NCBI GenBank assembly: GCA_964555935.1
Contig: CAZKUN010000140.1
Location: 1 to 24,091, forward strand
Reading direction: 5' to 3'
DNA from: CAZKUN01 sp964555935
GTDB lineage: Bacteria > Armatimonadota > Zipacnadia > Zipacnadales > VGFC01
DNA: 24,091 nucleotides
This document shows positions 1 through 8,592 of this stretch, piece after piece (the first letter of the stretch is position 1; the number at the start of each line of letters is the position of its first letter). The notes beneath the pieces were generated by a model. The model worked only from the letters and a program-made list of their open reading frames with translations, was not told the DNA's origin and made no database searches. The position numbers and the translations under genes are program-made.

Positions 1-1550
1 GGACGACGTTCATTGCCACGCCGCCCGAGTTTGAGATCGTCGGCAGCACCGGGTTCTATGGCACGACCAACGATGAGCAACCTGAGTTCCAACTCTCGCC
101 CGAGGGTACGCGGCAGGTAGACGGGCGCGAGATGCGCGTCGTCAAGGTGGTCGCCGACAAGCTGCTGCTGTCGGGTAGACACTTCATCATGTCGATGTTC
201 GAGGCCCATGTCCGCTACCGCGAGGGGGCCGGCGATCCCGATCCCGACGCTGAGTTCATCTATTGGAGCGAGGCAAATGGAGGCAACATTAGCGAGGCGC
301 CGCAGCGGTTCAACGTGCGCGTGCTCCCCGAACTCGCGGGCCGCCAGCCCGAGACGCTTGTCTTCCAGCTCTGGGGCGGGTGGTTCACCAACATCGATGA
401 TCTGACCGTGCGTGAGGGGATCCTCGAGTGCGCCCAAGCCGCGGGCTTCAATGATATCGTCGCGGGAGATCGCTGGACCACCGACCACTCCCCGCCGCGC
501 GGGTTGGGGCAGACACTCACCACCAACTTCAAACCGTGGGGGATGAACCTGTCAGACCACCTCGAGGCGGAGCCCGAGCAGCGCCTCATCACTGGCGATG
601 GCGAGCCGCTCGACGATCGGATGTGCATGAGTTTCTTGCTGGGCGAAGGGTGGCCCGCGGTTGAGACGGCCCTGAAGGCGCGCATCGACGAGGTGAGGCC
701 GCAGGTGGTTGACATCGACTACGAATACGGGCCATACGCCGGCCCGCATTCGTGTTACTGCCCGCTCTGCCTCGCCGCGTTCAGGGAGCGAGACGGCGTG
801 CCGGCGGACGCTACGCTCGACGCCGAGAGCATCAAACAGGAGCACGCGGCCGAGTGGATTGACTTCATGGCGCGGCGCGTGGCGGAGATGTTCGCCAAGT
901 TCAAGGAGACGGTTCACCGACTCGCGCCGGGGACGGAGTTCACGATCTACAGTGGCTACCAAACGCCCTCGAATGCGGAGATGTATGGCATCGACTGGCA
1001 GTACATCGGCGATCTCCAATCGTGCGATCGCGCCGGGTGCGGCTACGGCGATGGCGAGCCGGTCATTGCTAAGACGGTCGAGGCGCTGCAGGGGATTCCC
1101 CTGGTGTGTGGCCTGCTCTCAGTACCATACGACACCACCATAACCACGCCGCTGACGCCGGTGACGAAGGCCAGGTCGCTGCGCATGTTGCTCGCTGGGA
1201 CGGGGGGCATTCTCGTCTATGATCGCAAGAGCTTCGACGGGCGCGTGTGGCATGCCATCGGTGAGGTGACGCGGCTCGCGGCTGAGCATGAGGATGTCTT
1301 CCTCAACGGCAAGCCGGCCGCTGCTCTTGAGGGCTTTGACATCACTCAGGGACAGGTGCTTAGCGCGGGCCAGACCACGTTGGTCTGCGTGATGAACCAA
1401 GGCAGTCGCGTGGTGGAACACCAGATCCAACTCCCCGTCGACGCGGGAGCGGGCGTGGAATTCTACTCAGGACAGGCGGTAGGTGCCGGGGAGCAGGTAT
1501 CCTGCGAATTGCAGCCCGGTGACGCGGCGGTGTACGTCCTGAAACGCTAG
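1..1550 (+). CDS. TIM-barrel glycosidase-like protein, 5' partial
   Basis: The reading frame is open from base 3 to the TAG at 1548-1550, giving 515 visible residues. The ATG at 132 is internal: the 43 codons before it continue a beta-rich domain, so the true start lies off the left edge. The visible order is a beta-sandwich region (to about base 320), a TIM-barrel-like region, and a short beta-rich C-terminal domain (about 1300-1550) of the kind that caps glycoside hydrolases. In the barrel an acidic strand, DIDYEYG (about 711-731), is followed by a C-x-C-x-x-C motif, CYCPLC (about 753-770), before an AFRERDG helix. Such a Cys cluster occurs in uncharacterised GH-like families and may bind metal. 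The substrate is unknown and I do not recognise a named CAZy family. Its TAG overlaps the TAG of the convergent downstream gene within a single CTAG. Confidence 0.8.
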   Translation, partial: TTFIATPPEFEIVGSTGFYGTTNDEQPEFQLSPEGTRQVDGREMRVVKVVADKLLLSGRHFIMSMFEAHVRYREGAGDPDPDAEFIYWSEANGGNISEAPQRFNVRVLPELAGRQPETLVFQLWGGWFTNIDDLTVREGILECAQAAGFNDIVAGDRWTTDHSPPRGLGQTLTTNFKPWGMNLSDHLEAEPEQRLITGDGEPLDDRMCMSFLLGEGWPAVETALKARIDEVRPQVVDIDYEYGPYAGPHSCYCPLCLAAFRERDGVPADATLDAESIKQEHAAEWIDFMARRVAEMFAKFKETVHRLAPGTEFTIYSGYQTPSNAEMYGIDWQYIGDLQSCDRAGCGYGDGEPVIAKTVEALQGIPLVCGLLSVPYDTTITTPLTPVTKARSLRMLLAGTGGILVYDRKSFDGRVWHAIGEVTRLAAEHEDVFLNGKPAAALEGFDITQGQVLSAGQTTLVCVMNQGSRVVEHQIQLPVDAGAGVEFYSGQAVGAGEQVSCELQPGDAAVYVLKR

Positions 1551-2746
1551 TCAACCGGTTCGATGTGGAGCACATCGACCACGACATCTCGCGGAGCCTC
1601 GTCGGCCCTATCGCAATCCAACTGGATGCGATTCGCGCCTGGCTTCAGCACGAGGCTTGGGCCCCGCGCCTTGAGGGCTTTCCTCTCGCGACGTTCTCCA
1701 CGCCAGAGAGCCAGCCGACCATCGGCATCGATGGTGACCGCGTCGTTCGGTCCGACCGTCGCCGGCAGTTTCACCCGCCGGTCGCCGATGGTGATGACCG
1801 GTCGCGCGAGCGAGCGGGGCTGCGCGAGTTCGGGGATGGCCTTCAGGTCGTCGAGTCTCAGCGACACCTGCGTCGCGGCCGGGAGGCCATTGAAGTAGAA
1901 GAGCACGTACGCAACCTCCGACCAATCGAAGTCCACCACGTCGGCCGTCGCGAAGACCTGCAGCCGCCATCCCGTGTACGCGATCGGTACGATCCAGTCC
2001 GCGTGCGCGCCGCTGCTATCGCGCAGCTGCAGTCTGAGTTGTTCGCCTTTCCCGTCGCCATGCAGCCATAGCGCGATCGCGCTGTGGCCAGAGAGATCGA
2101 CGGGCGCGGCGAAGCGCTTGCCCTTGGCGCACCAGCCGCTCGGCCCGCCGTCGTTCGCGGCCGAATAGACGCCACACGGACCACCCGCGCGAGCGCCTTC
2201 GGCTGAAGACTCGAACGTCTGCGAAACGCCGGCACGGACCGGGCCCTCGTCAGTGAGCTGCTTGCCGCCGCCGATGACGAACTGCTCGAACTGATTGCGC
2301 TCGGACATATCGTACGTCGTCAGATCCTCGAAATCCTCAAGCACGACGGCCTGCGCATCGTCATAGTCGACGTCAGGCATCGCGCCGCTTCGCGAGATGA
2401 CGACGGCCGCGCGGTAGGGCTCGGCAAGGTGATTCCGGACCTCCCACACGTTGCCCGCGCCGTCGAAGGCGGGTATCGATTGGGGCGGCGCTTGAGGAGC
2501 GCGCTCATACGCCCCCCGCACGATGCGGTGACCTCCGCGCTGGGCGGCGACCAGTCGGAGACGCTCGTCGCGGGTCTCTCGCGGAGCCTGGCCAACGCGC
2601 TGATCGTTGGCCAGCGCATCACCCCGTGAGGCGAAGGTGACCTCCGCCCGCGACGACGTCGCCTCGCCTGCGTCAGAGGTGAAGCCGACTGAATTCTCGC
2701 CGGTTGCGAGGCGGATCTCCCCGACAGGCTTCACATCCGCCAGCAC
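1547..2746 (-). CDS. C-terminal portion of the giant TIM-barrel protein, separated by a frameshift
   Basis: This 399-codon frame (formal GTG start at 2746) is most likely the 3' end of the gene at 2731-5886 in another frame, not a separate gene. Upstream of 2746 the frame still reads protein-like sequence (HFEPNGAVLADVKPVG), which continues naturally from EYIEMDWDG of the neighbour. It has no signal peptide, and I see no reason to trust the GTG as a start. It contains the end of one beta-sandwich module and then a second full copy: EDFED (about 2330), VDLSGHSAIALWL, a YTGWR motif, a LRLDDL strand, then DADGRLALWRG and LKPGANRIQLDCD near the C-terminus. Both parts resemble carbohydrate-binding or galactose-binding-like sandwiches by eye, with no named family assigned. 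It ends in TAG inside the CTAG shared with the gene at 1-1550. Confidence 0.6.
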   Translation of the reverse strand: MLADVKPVGEIRLATGENSVGFTSDAGEATSSRAEVTFASRGDALANDQRVGQAPRETRDERLRLVAAQRGGHRIVRGAYERAPQAPPQSIPAFDGAGNVWEVRNHLAEPYRAAVVISRSGAMPDVDYDDAQAVVLEDFEDLTTYDMSERNQFEQFVIGGGKQLTDEGPVRAGVSQTFESSAEGARAGGPCGVYSAANDGGPSGWCAKGKRFAAPVDLSGHSAIALWLHGDGKGEQLRLQLRDSSGAHADWIVPIAYTGWRLQVFATADVVDFDWSEVAYVLFYFNGLPAATQVSLRLDDLKAIPELAQPRSLARPVITIGDRRVKLPATVGPNDAVTIDADGRLALWRGERRERKALKARGPSLVLKPGANRIQLDCDRADEAPRDVVVDVLHIEPVD

Positions 2747-5700
2747 CGCTCCGTTGGGCTCGAAGTGTCGACAACTATACCATCCCAGTCCATCTCGATG
2801 TACTCATCCGGCCTCAGCGACACGGGGAATGTGATCGTGCCCTCGCCCGTCTGAAGCGACGGCGAGACGAGTGGGAGCGGGTATTCGCGCAAGGCCTCGA
2901 TCCGCCCGATCAGGCATTCCGTCTCGGTGCTTGGCGCGAGGTCGTTGAGCAGGAGGTTGATGCCCCTGATGCTGTCGTATCGGAACTGCCAGTACATCAG
3001 GTCGGTGAAGTTGTAGGGCCAGCCGTAGTCATAGAATCGCGATGACTCGCCGGTGGTGAGTTCGTGGTAGCGCCACCCCTCGTAGTCCAGGTCGATGTAG
3101 TGATCGCGGAAGCCATGGCTTTGCACGAGTTGCACGTTAAGGATGCCGCCGCTGCCGTCAGCGCGGACCCACACGCCGAGTCGTCGGTGGCTGGACAGGT
3201 CGATGACGGGATCGATGGGGAGCGTCGCGCGCGTCCAGCCCGAGCGCTCTGCCATTTGGTTATTGACACTGCATCGAATCGCGGCGGCGCCGCCCGGGGT
3301 CTGCTCCGTCGATGCGTCGATGGAGTGACCTAGCCCGCCCGAGGCCGCGGCGTCGGGAGTGAACCGCGCGCCGTCCGTGAAGTCGGCGAGGACGATGTTG
3401 TCCGCTGACCCGTGCTCGGCTAGTTTCGTCCGCGCGCGTATCTGGATCCATGGCGGCTGCGCGGCGTGGGGGTTCTGCCAGGTGAGCGGCCCCGGCGTCA
3501 CGACCTGGGGAGGACCAAATGTCAGCGGCCGGACTTGCCACTCGCCGGCATCGGCTTGCTCCAGCACGTGCTCCGCCATTGGCTCGGAGATCGCGCGGCA
3601 TACCTCGTCGGAGAAGTAATCGCGGCGCTTCAACTCATCGCAGGCGCGGATGATCTCGAGCATCTCAGGCATCCGCTTGTTCGCGTAGAGATTGCCCGAG
3701 TCGACCTGGAACGAGATGGGAGCCTTGCCGCCGAGGGCTTTCAGGCAGAGCAACATCACCTCGTCGGGCGTCACCGCGTGGGTCGAGGGCGAGTGCGTGT
3801 GGGCGCGGAACCAGCCGACATCGCCGGTCAACAGGTTCTTCCCCCAGCGAGCGGGGTTCTGGCCCTTCGAGCGCAGCGTGTACTCGCGGCGACCGTAGTA
3901 GATCGGGTCGTAGCTGGGACTGCCACGGCTGATCACGTGCCACGATAGGTGCGTGTACAGAGCATTGCCTTCGAGGATCACGGGCCGGTCGAGCCGCTCC
4001 ATGACGCCCAATGCGATGCGGCCCTGATTGGCCCATTGCGGGGGCTGAACGGCGATCTCCTCGCCGCCATCGAAGTAAGCCATGTCCGCGCCCACGGCGT
4101 TGAAGACGCCGGCCAGCGAATCGCAGATCTCATCGACCAGTGTTGAGTTGACATCCGGCGCGTAGATCAGGTGGTCCCACATGTTGAAGCAGTTCACGAG
4201 CAGGCTCACTTCAGAGCCGACCGGGTGGTCGCGCGTGGCGGTTTCGTGCATCCCGCGGGTGCAGTCGCCAAAGCCGTTCTCCGTGAGCGTGGCGTAACGC
4301 ACGACCTCCCCGTTGATGTAGAGATCGCCGCGCTCTGGCCACGCGGTGAGGTCGCCTGAGGTCGCGAGTTCGGTGGCGGTGGATGTCGCGTCTTGGCCAA
4401 GCGTGACCGCGCGGTCGCGCAGCAGTCGCGGATCGGCCGACGGCGTGACATACGGATCCTTCAGCCCGATCCCGCCCCAGCCGACCATCCCCTGCATCGC
4501 GTGGAGCCCCAGCTCCATCCCAGCCGCGTGGACCTTGTCGGCGCATTCCTTCAGCCCGTCGATGCCACTCGGATAGAGGCCCGGGTGAACGGCATACGTC
4601 GGCGTCGACTCCCACCAATTCAGCAACTCGATGCAGCCGAAGCCATCTCTCGCGAACTCGATGATCTCGTCGATGTTGTGCTCGCCGACTCCGCCGGCCA
4701 TCAGGTACGACGAGAACCGCTGAGGCGCCCGCTTGATCCAGACGCCGTCGATCTCCGGGTGAGGCAGCCCCTCCGCCAGTTCGACCGCCTCGATCGCATC
4801 AAGCGGCGCCTCCGGCGTTCCGACGATGGCGACTCGCGCGCCCTCAAGGCCATACTCGCGATAGCATCGCGCCATCAGCGCCGCGCGCGATCCATCGGCC
4901 CCGTATGAGTGTACCTGGTCGTTGCAGGCCAGCACGCATGCGGTGAAGTCATCGGTCCACGCGGCGTTGACGAGCGTCCCGACGTTCTCGGTGATGTCGA
5001 GTCTGAGGTCGCAGAGCTGGACCCAGTCGACAGCCTCGCCCTCGACTTCCTTGACGGTCAGCGCGATGTAGCGTGGCTTCGCATCGATGCTCAGCACCAC
5101 GCGCGCGCTCGGGTCGGGGAAGCTTATTTCGATGTCGTCGCCGGTTCGCTTGATCGATCGGGCCGGCATCTCGCCGCCCGACATGCCGGCGCGAAACACC
5201 GGGGGGCCGGCGTCCGGACGCGCGTAGTTGACGCCGGTTGCCTTGCACGTGAACTCCTCAAGCTGAGAAGTGGCGGACAGCCTCAAGCGGACGAGGTCAT
5301 TCTCGATAATCACCGGCTCCGCGTCGTCAGGCAAGCGCGCCACGCCCGTGTCTTCGATCGCGACATCGTCGATGTCCACAGTGGCTCCCTCCGGAGTAAC
5401 GATGGCCAGCGAAGCGGACGCGAAGCCGTCGCCCTCCGGCCAGTAGTAACCCGTGACCTCGCGCCACTCATCCGCCGAGGCCGGCGCGGCGATGATCGTG
5501 GGGACCTTCATCGGTCTGTCCGCGAAGTACTCGTACATCAGGAACGAGACGGGCCCGCCGCGCACGCTCGCGGTGATCACGTAGCATCTGCCGGTTTCGA
5601 TGGTCGGGCACGGCTGGTAGACGTGCGCGAGGCCGCGTTGGCCATTGCCATGGACGCGCAGCGCGCCGTCGGCCACGGAGACCTCGCCCGGATAGGCTGG

Positions 5701-5886
5701 GTTCAGCGTCCAGTTCGCGGGAACGAGGCCGGATTCGCCTAGCGTCCACGCGCCGTAGCCACCGTCGCCCGACACTGCCCCGGCCGGCGCGCTGGTCGCC
5801 TCGAAGCCACCGTTTTGGATCAGCGAATCACCGTGCGCGGCCGCGCAGATGAGAGCGATGGCTGCTGTTGCAGCATGTCGGATCAT
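2731..5886 (-). CDS. Large exported TIM-barrel glycosidase-like protein (N-terminal 1051 residues of a frameshifted gene)
   Basis: I chose the ATG at 5886, not the longer frame to 6006. It is preceded by TGGAG, begins a signal peptide (MIRHAATAAIALICAAAHG) and leaves a 23-bp gap to the upstream gene instead of an overlap. Domains in order: signal peptide (1-20), a CBM4/9-like sandwich opening with IQNGGFE, a second beta domain (about 190-370), a TIM-barrel-like catalytic region (about 395-790), then a beta-sandwich module starting near LADFTDG. Candidate acids in the barrel are D601/D606 with E609/E610 (DMAYFDGGEE) and E639 (VILEGNALYTH). No family is securely recognised, so the substrate is unknown. 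The last 11 residues before TGA (DTSSPTERCWRM) are probably an out-of-frame tail caused by a one-base deletion near 2763. The intact product would be about 1446 residues and end at 1547. Confidence 0.78.
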   Translation of the reverse strand: MIRHAATAAIALICAAAHGDSLIQNGGFEATSAPAGAVSGDGGYGAWTLGESGLVPANWTLNPAYPGEVSVADGALRVHGNGQRGLAHVYQPCPTIETGRCYVITASVRGGPVSFLMYEYFADRPMKVPTIIAAPASADEWREVTGYYWPEGDGFASASLAIVTPEGATVDIDDVAIEDTGVARLPDDAEPVIIENDLVRLRLSATSQLEEFTCKATGVNYARPDAGPPVFRAGMSGGEMPARSIKRTGDDIEISFPDPSARVVLSIDAKPRYIALTVKEVEGEAVDWVQLCDLRLDITENVGTLVNAAWTDDFTACVLACNDQVHSYGADGSRAALMARCYREYGLEGARVAIVGTPEAPLDAIEAVELAEGLPHPEIDGVWIKRAPQRFSSYLMAGGVGEHNIDEIIEFARDGFGCIELLNWWESTPTYAVHPGLYPSGIDGLKECADKVHAAGMELGLHAMQGMVGWGGIGLKDPYVTPSADPRLLRDRAVTLGQDATSTATELATSGDLTAWPERGDLYINGEVVRYATLTENGFGDCTRGMHETATRDHPVGSEVSLLVNCFNMWDHLIYAPDVNSTLVDEICDSLAGVFNAVGADMAYFDGGEEIAVQPPQWANQGRIALGVMERLDRPVILEGNALYTHLSWHVISRGSPSYDPIYYGRREYTLRSKGQNPARWGKNLLTGDVGWFRAHTHSPSTHAVTPDEVMLLCLKALGGKAPISFQVDSGNLYANKRMPEMLEIIRACDELKRRDYFSDEVCRAISEPMAEHVLEQADAGEWQVRPLTFGPPQVVTPGPLTWQNPHAAQPPWIQIRARTKLAEHGSADNIVLADFTDGARFTPDAAASGGLGHSIDASTEQTPGGAAAIRCSVNNQMAERSGWTRATLPIDPVIDLSSHRRLGVWVRADGSGGILNVQLVQSHGFRDHYIDLDYEGWRYHELTTGESSRFYDYGWPYNFTDLMYWQFRYDSIRGINLLLNDLAPSTETECLIGRIEALREYPLPLVSPSLQTGEGTITFPVSLRPDEYIEMDWDGIVVDTSSPTERCWRM
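2755..2770 (-). other. Probable frameshift site (one base missing)
   Basis: On the minus strand the codons run GAT GGT ATA GTT GTC GAC ACT TCG AGC and soon reach TGA. Adding one T to the TT at 2763-2764 gives DWDGIVVDTFEPNGAVLAD and joins the two frames without a break. No slippery heptamer is visible, so an indel (sequencing, assembly or mutation) is more likely than programmed frameshifting. Confidence 0.65.
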
Positions 5887-5909
5887 TGGTCTCTGCTCCA
5901 GTGCGCGGC

Positions 5910-7166
5910 TCAAACGAGTTCGTTGCGGTCGCGCCAGCGGATGCGGGCCATCAGCACGTCGCCCAGGTAGCCCCGGCGCGGCATGCACTCGCCAACCGTC
6001 ACCCACGATTCATTCGGGCTGGCGTTGGTGACATTGAAGTTGCCCATCATTGCAACGCCGTCAGGATCGTCCACGCCGTCGCCGACGAGGGGTAGCAGGA
6101 CTTGCTCCGTCGCGCGGATCAGGCACAGTCTCTCCCGGTCGACCTCTGCCACCCAAAGCGGCGAGCGCCAGCGGATCACATTGGCGTTCGAGACGTCGCG
6201 GCGCGTGTAGACGAGAAACAGCGCGCCCGAATGGGTTAGCCAGTGCTGCTGCGTTGTCGACATCCCAATCGATTCGCCATCGTCATACCGCCACGGCTGT
6301 TTCTCCGACCAGTTGAGCCCATCGTCGCTCGCGGCCACATATCCGTGGTTGTCCTCGGCTCGCATCGTCAGGTAGTACCGATCGTCGAGGTGGGTGAGAG
6401 ACGGCTCGAGCAGACCCCGGCCCGCGTCGTGCTTCAGTTCCTCCCCTACCTCCCGAACGGAGAGGGTGTCTCCGTCGAAGGAGCAGACAACGCTTGCCAC
6501 GGAGCGCGCGGTCGGCTTGGCGCCGAAAGTGAAGGCGAGCAGGATGTCGCCGCTCGGCAGCGTCACGCGCTGGCCGCAGTTGTTCGTGTAGATGAACGCG
6601 CCGCGCGGATCGTCCCACTCCAATGGCTTGGCATCGGACCATTCGCCTCGAGCAGATCTGACCGCGTAGATCGGGCAGCGCGGCGGCTGCTGGCCCGGGA
6701 AGCGCCCGTCTTTGTAGAAGACGTTGTGTCCCAGCGCCAGCACCGCGCCCGAGGGCGGGTGATAGTCGGGCACGACGTCGCAGACGCCTGCTTCGAGGTC
6801 ATTCGGACCGGGCGTCCGCCCCAGGGAGGGAATGGGCTCTGGGTCAGACCAAGTCGCGCCCAGATCGCGCGACTCCGACCAGTGCACGGGACCGAAGTAG
6901 TCAGAACCGCCGATCTCCTGAAGCGTCATAAGGGCGACCGGGCCCTCCTCGCGGGGGACCATGCAAGCGCGCGGATGAAACCACGTCGGCCCGCTGCCGT
7001 CGCGGCCTCGGCGGAGCGTTATCTTCTCGATGGACTCGATCAGTCCCGTTGGGGTCATTGCTGGGGTCTCCTGACCATGGGCACTGCGCGCGGCAACGCT
7101 CGATGAGGCAGCCGCAAGCGCGCTTGCTGAGATGAACTTGCGTCGGCTGATGTGCTCGTGCGGCAC
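5910..7166 (-). CDS. Tat-exported sialidase-like (BNR/Asp-box) beta-propeller protein
   Basis: The start is GTG at 7166, with AGGAG eight bases upstream. The N-terminus carries a twin-arginine signal (SRRKFI, residues 7-12, then an alanine-rich stretch to about 32), so the folded protein should be exported by Tat. The body (about 418 residues) has Asp-box repeats: S99-R-D-L-G-A-T-W106 and S280-D-D-G-L-N-W286. An RACMV strand lies near the first blade, and GLLEPSLTHL and YYLTMRAEDNHGY lie in later blades. This matches six-bladed sialidase/neuraminidase-like propellers of the exo-alpha-sialidase superfamily. Many relatives in these phyla are not true sialidases, and I cannot identify the full catalytic Arg triad, so the activity is open. 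The gene lies 23 bp upstream of the giant TIM-barrel gene on the same strand and is probably co-transcribed with it. Confidence 0.85.
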   Translation of the reverse strand: MPHEHISRRKFISASALAAASSSVAARSAHGQETPAMTPTGLIESIEKITLRRGRDGSGPTWFHPRACMVPREEGPVALMTLQEIGGSDYFGPVHWSESRDLGATWSDPEPIPSLGRTPGPNDLEAGVCDVVPDYHPPSGAVLALGHNVFYKDGRFPGQQPPRCPIYAVRSARGEWSDAKPLEWDDPRGAFIYTNNCGQRVTLPSGDILLAFTFGAKPTARSVASVVCSFDGDTLSVREVGEELKHDAGRGLLEPSLTHLDDRYYLTMRAEDNHGYVAASDDGLNWSEKQPWRYDDGESIGMSTTQQHWLTHSGALFLVYTRRDVSNANVIRWRSPLWVAEVDRERLCLIRATEQVLLPLVGDGVDDPDGVAMMGNFNVTNASPNESWVTVGECMPRRGYLGDVLMARIRWRDRNELV

Positions 7167-7335
7167 GGTTCAGGTCTCCTTATGTCGCGTGTATGCTGCG
7201 GCGTCACGCCGGGCGCATCGGTACAGACGTCCATGGCTCGCCTATTGCCCAAGAAGGGAATCTTGCCCTCTCGTCGAGCAACGGCAGGCCCGCGCCAGGT
7301 GTCTGTGTAACTATCAGACAGGGGAGGGATCACCA
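7167..7335. promoter_or_regulatory. Divergent intergenic region, likely two promoters
   Basis: 169 bp separate the divergent starts of the sialidase-like gene (-) and the LamG gene (+), so both promoters should lie here. No clear -35/-10 pair stands out. A small inverted repeat, TGTCTG (7300-7305) and CAGACA (7315-7320) with a nine-base loop, sits directly before the GGGGAGGG ribosome binding site (7321-7328) of the plus-strand gene. It could be a leader hairpin or a protein site. Confidence 0.35.
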
Positions 7336-8442
7336 ATGATCGGTCCGAGGCTCGCGTTGTTGATCGCGGTGTGCGTGGTGTCGACGGGCGTCGTCGCGTC
7401 GGCCGAGACGGTGGCCTGGTATCGTTTCGAGGACGGGGAGTTGGATCAGGCCGTCGGCGGCACGGCGTCTCTCCCCGATTCAGGCCCGAACAAGCTCCAC
7501 GGCTGGACGCCCTACGCGTGCAACGCGCGCTACGTGGCGGGCATCGCGCCTGGCAGCAACGTGGCGCTTGAACTCGACGAGCGATTGGACTGGCTCTTCG
7601 TCCCCGACCACGAGAAACTCCAACTCGCGGAGAGCCTCACCCTCGAGGCCTTCGTTGAGATCAAGGGATACTCGCGGCACGGGGTCGCCAATTTCATCAT
7701 CTTCCGCGGCGACAACGCCCCCGGCTGGGATTCGTACGTCCTCTCCCTCGACCCTCGCGCGCGGGCACTCAGCTTTCACATCGAGGGTCCCGGAGGCAAG
7801 CCCGGCGATCCGCCGGCAACTGTCACGTGCCCATTTAGGTGGATCGGCGTCCCGATTCACGTCGCCGGCGTCCTCGACGCTGAGACCGGTTTCCTCGGGC
7901 TGTACGTGAATGGTGACCTCATGGCATCCATGGAGACCTCCACGCGCCCGCGCGTGGGTCTCAACCCAGCGATGAGCCCTGGCTTAGGGATCGGCGGGTA
8001 CCATGGGGGAGATCGTGGAAGCTTCGCCATCCATGGCACGATCGACGAGGTGCGTATCTCCGACGCCCCGCTGAGGCCGCAGCAGTTCATCTGCAGCGTG
8101 GCGCACCCGACTCTCGAGTGGGTGGGCGCCGAGGGTTTCGAGCAGGACGGCGTCGGTCCCGACGCGGGGCCTCCGAACAACAGATTCCTCTTCGCCGTCC
8201 GATACGTGGGCCCGACCGCAGCGCCAACCGTGCAGCTCAATCTTCGCCGCGATGGCGACCCGTACCGCACCATCACCATGACCCGCGCTCGCGGCCGAGG
8301 CGAGGGCGACGCCAGCGTCTATCGCGCGACCGTCGAGTTGGGGGCCGATGTGTGGGAGTACCAGTTCACATCACCGGGCGCAAGCGGCGAGCCCAGCAGG
8401 TGGCACGATGGCCCCCTCATCACCGGGCCTGGCCGTCACTAG
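7336..8442 (+). CDS. Exported LamG/concanavalin A-like protein with a C-terminal module shared with the gene at 21063-23042
   Basis: The ATG at 7336 has a strong GGGGAGGG site seven bases upstream and starts a signal peptide (MIGPRLALLIAVCVVSTG, cleavage near ASA-E). Longer frames starting upstream lose this. The mature protein starts with VAWYRFEDGELDQ and PDSGPNKLHG, continues with LTLEAFVEIKG, and has ATIDEVR-type strands near GTIDEVRISDAPL. This is the usual pattern of LamG/laminin-G-like jelly-roll domains (about 22-250), which bind glycans. From L260 to the end (LEWVGAEGFEQDG, ending SRWHDGPLI) is a separate domain also found in the PD40-repeat protein downstream. No catalytic residues are recognised. 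Role inferred: extracellular or cell-surface glycan binding. Total length is 368 residues. Confidence 0.82.
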   Translation: MIGPRLALLIAVCVVSTGVVASAETVAWYRFEDGELDQAVGGTASLPDSGPNKLHGWTPYACNARYVAGIAPGSNVALELDERLDWLFVPDHEKLQLAESLTLEAFVEIKGYSRHGVANFIIFRGDNAPGWDSYVLSLDPRARALSFHIEGPGGKPGDPPATVTCPFRWIGVPIHVAGVLDAETGFLGLYVNGDLMASMETSTRPRVGLNPAMSPGLGIGGYHGGDRGSFAIHGTIDEVRISDAPLRPQQFICSVAHPTLEWVGAEGFEQDGVGPDAGPPNNRFLFAVRYVGPTAAPTVQLNLRRDGDPYRTITMTRARGRGEGDASVYRATVELGADVWEYQFTSPGASGEPSRWHDGPLITGPGRH

Positions 8443-8592
8443 CCCGCCTTGCCGGCTTCCGCGATCAGATGTGCAGGTTGCTGGCGCCCGGACAGTGAAG
8501 CACTGCAATGGATGGCTGACGGTCTGGCCAACAGCCCGGGCGCCCAGACGCGCCACTCGCACGCGGGCACCATCGCTTTGGGGGAGATGAAG

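Noticed and set aside
2740..2800. Programmed ribosomal frameshifting at the split in the giant gene.
   Set aside because: No slippery heptamer such as A AAA AAG and no obvious downstream stimulatory structure. A single missing base in a short T run is simpler.
4909..5742. A 277-codon plus-strand frame antisense to the giant TIM-barrel gene.
   Set aside because: Composition typical of a shadow frame (many Arg, Val, His, Asp) with no motif. The minus-strand frame has a signal peptide and clear domains.
5887..6006. A longer N-terminus (start at 6006) for the giant TIM-barrel gene.
   Set aside because: It would overlap the upstream gene by 97 bp and place the signal peptide 40 residues inside the protein.
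6243..7106. A 287-codon plus-strand frame antisense to the sialidase-like gene.
   Set aside because: The opposite strand encodes a Tat signal and Asp boxes, and this frame shows none.
8443..8460. A terminator hairpin after the LamG gene (AGCC/GGCT around 8441-8457).
   Set aside because: The stem has only four continuous pairs and no T-tract.
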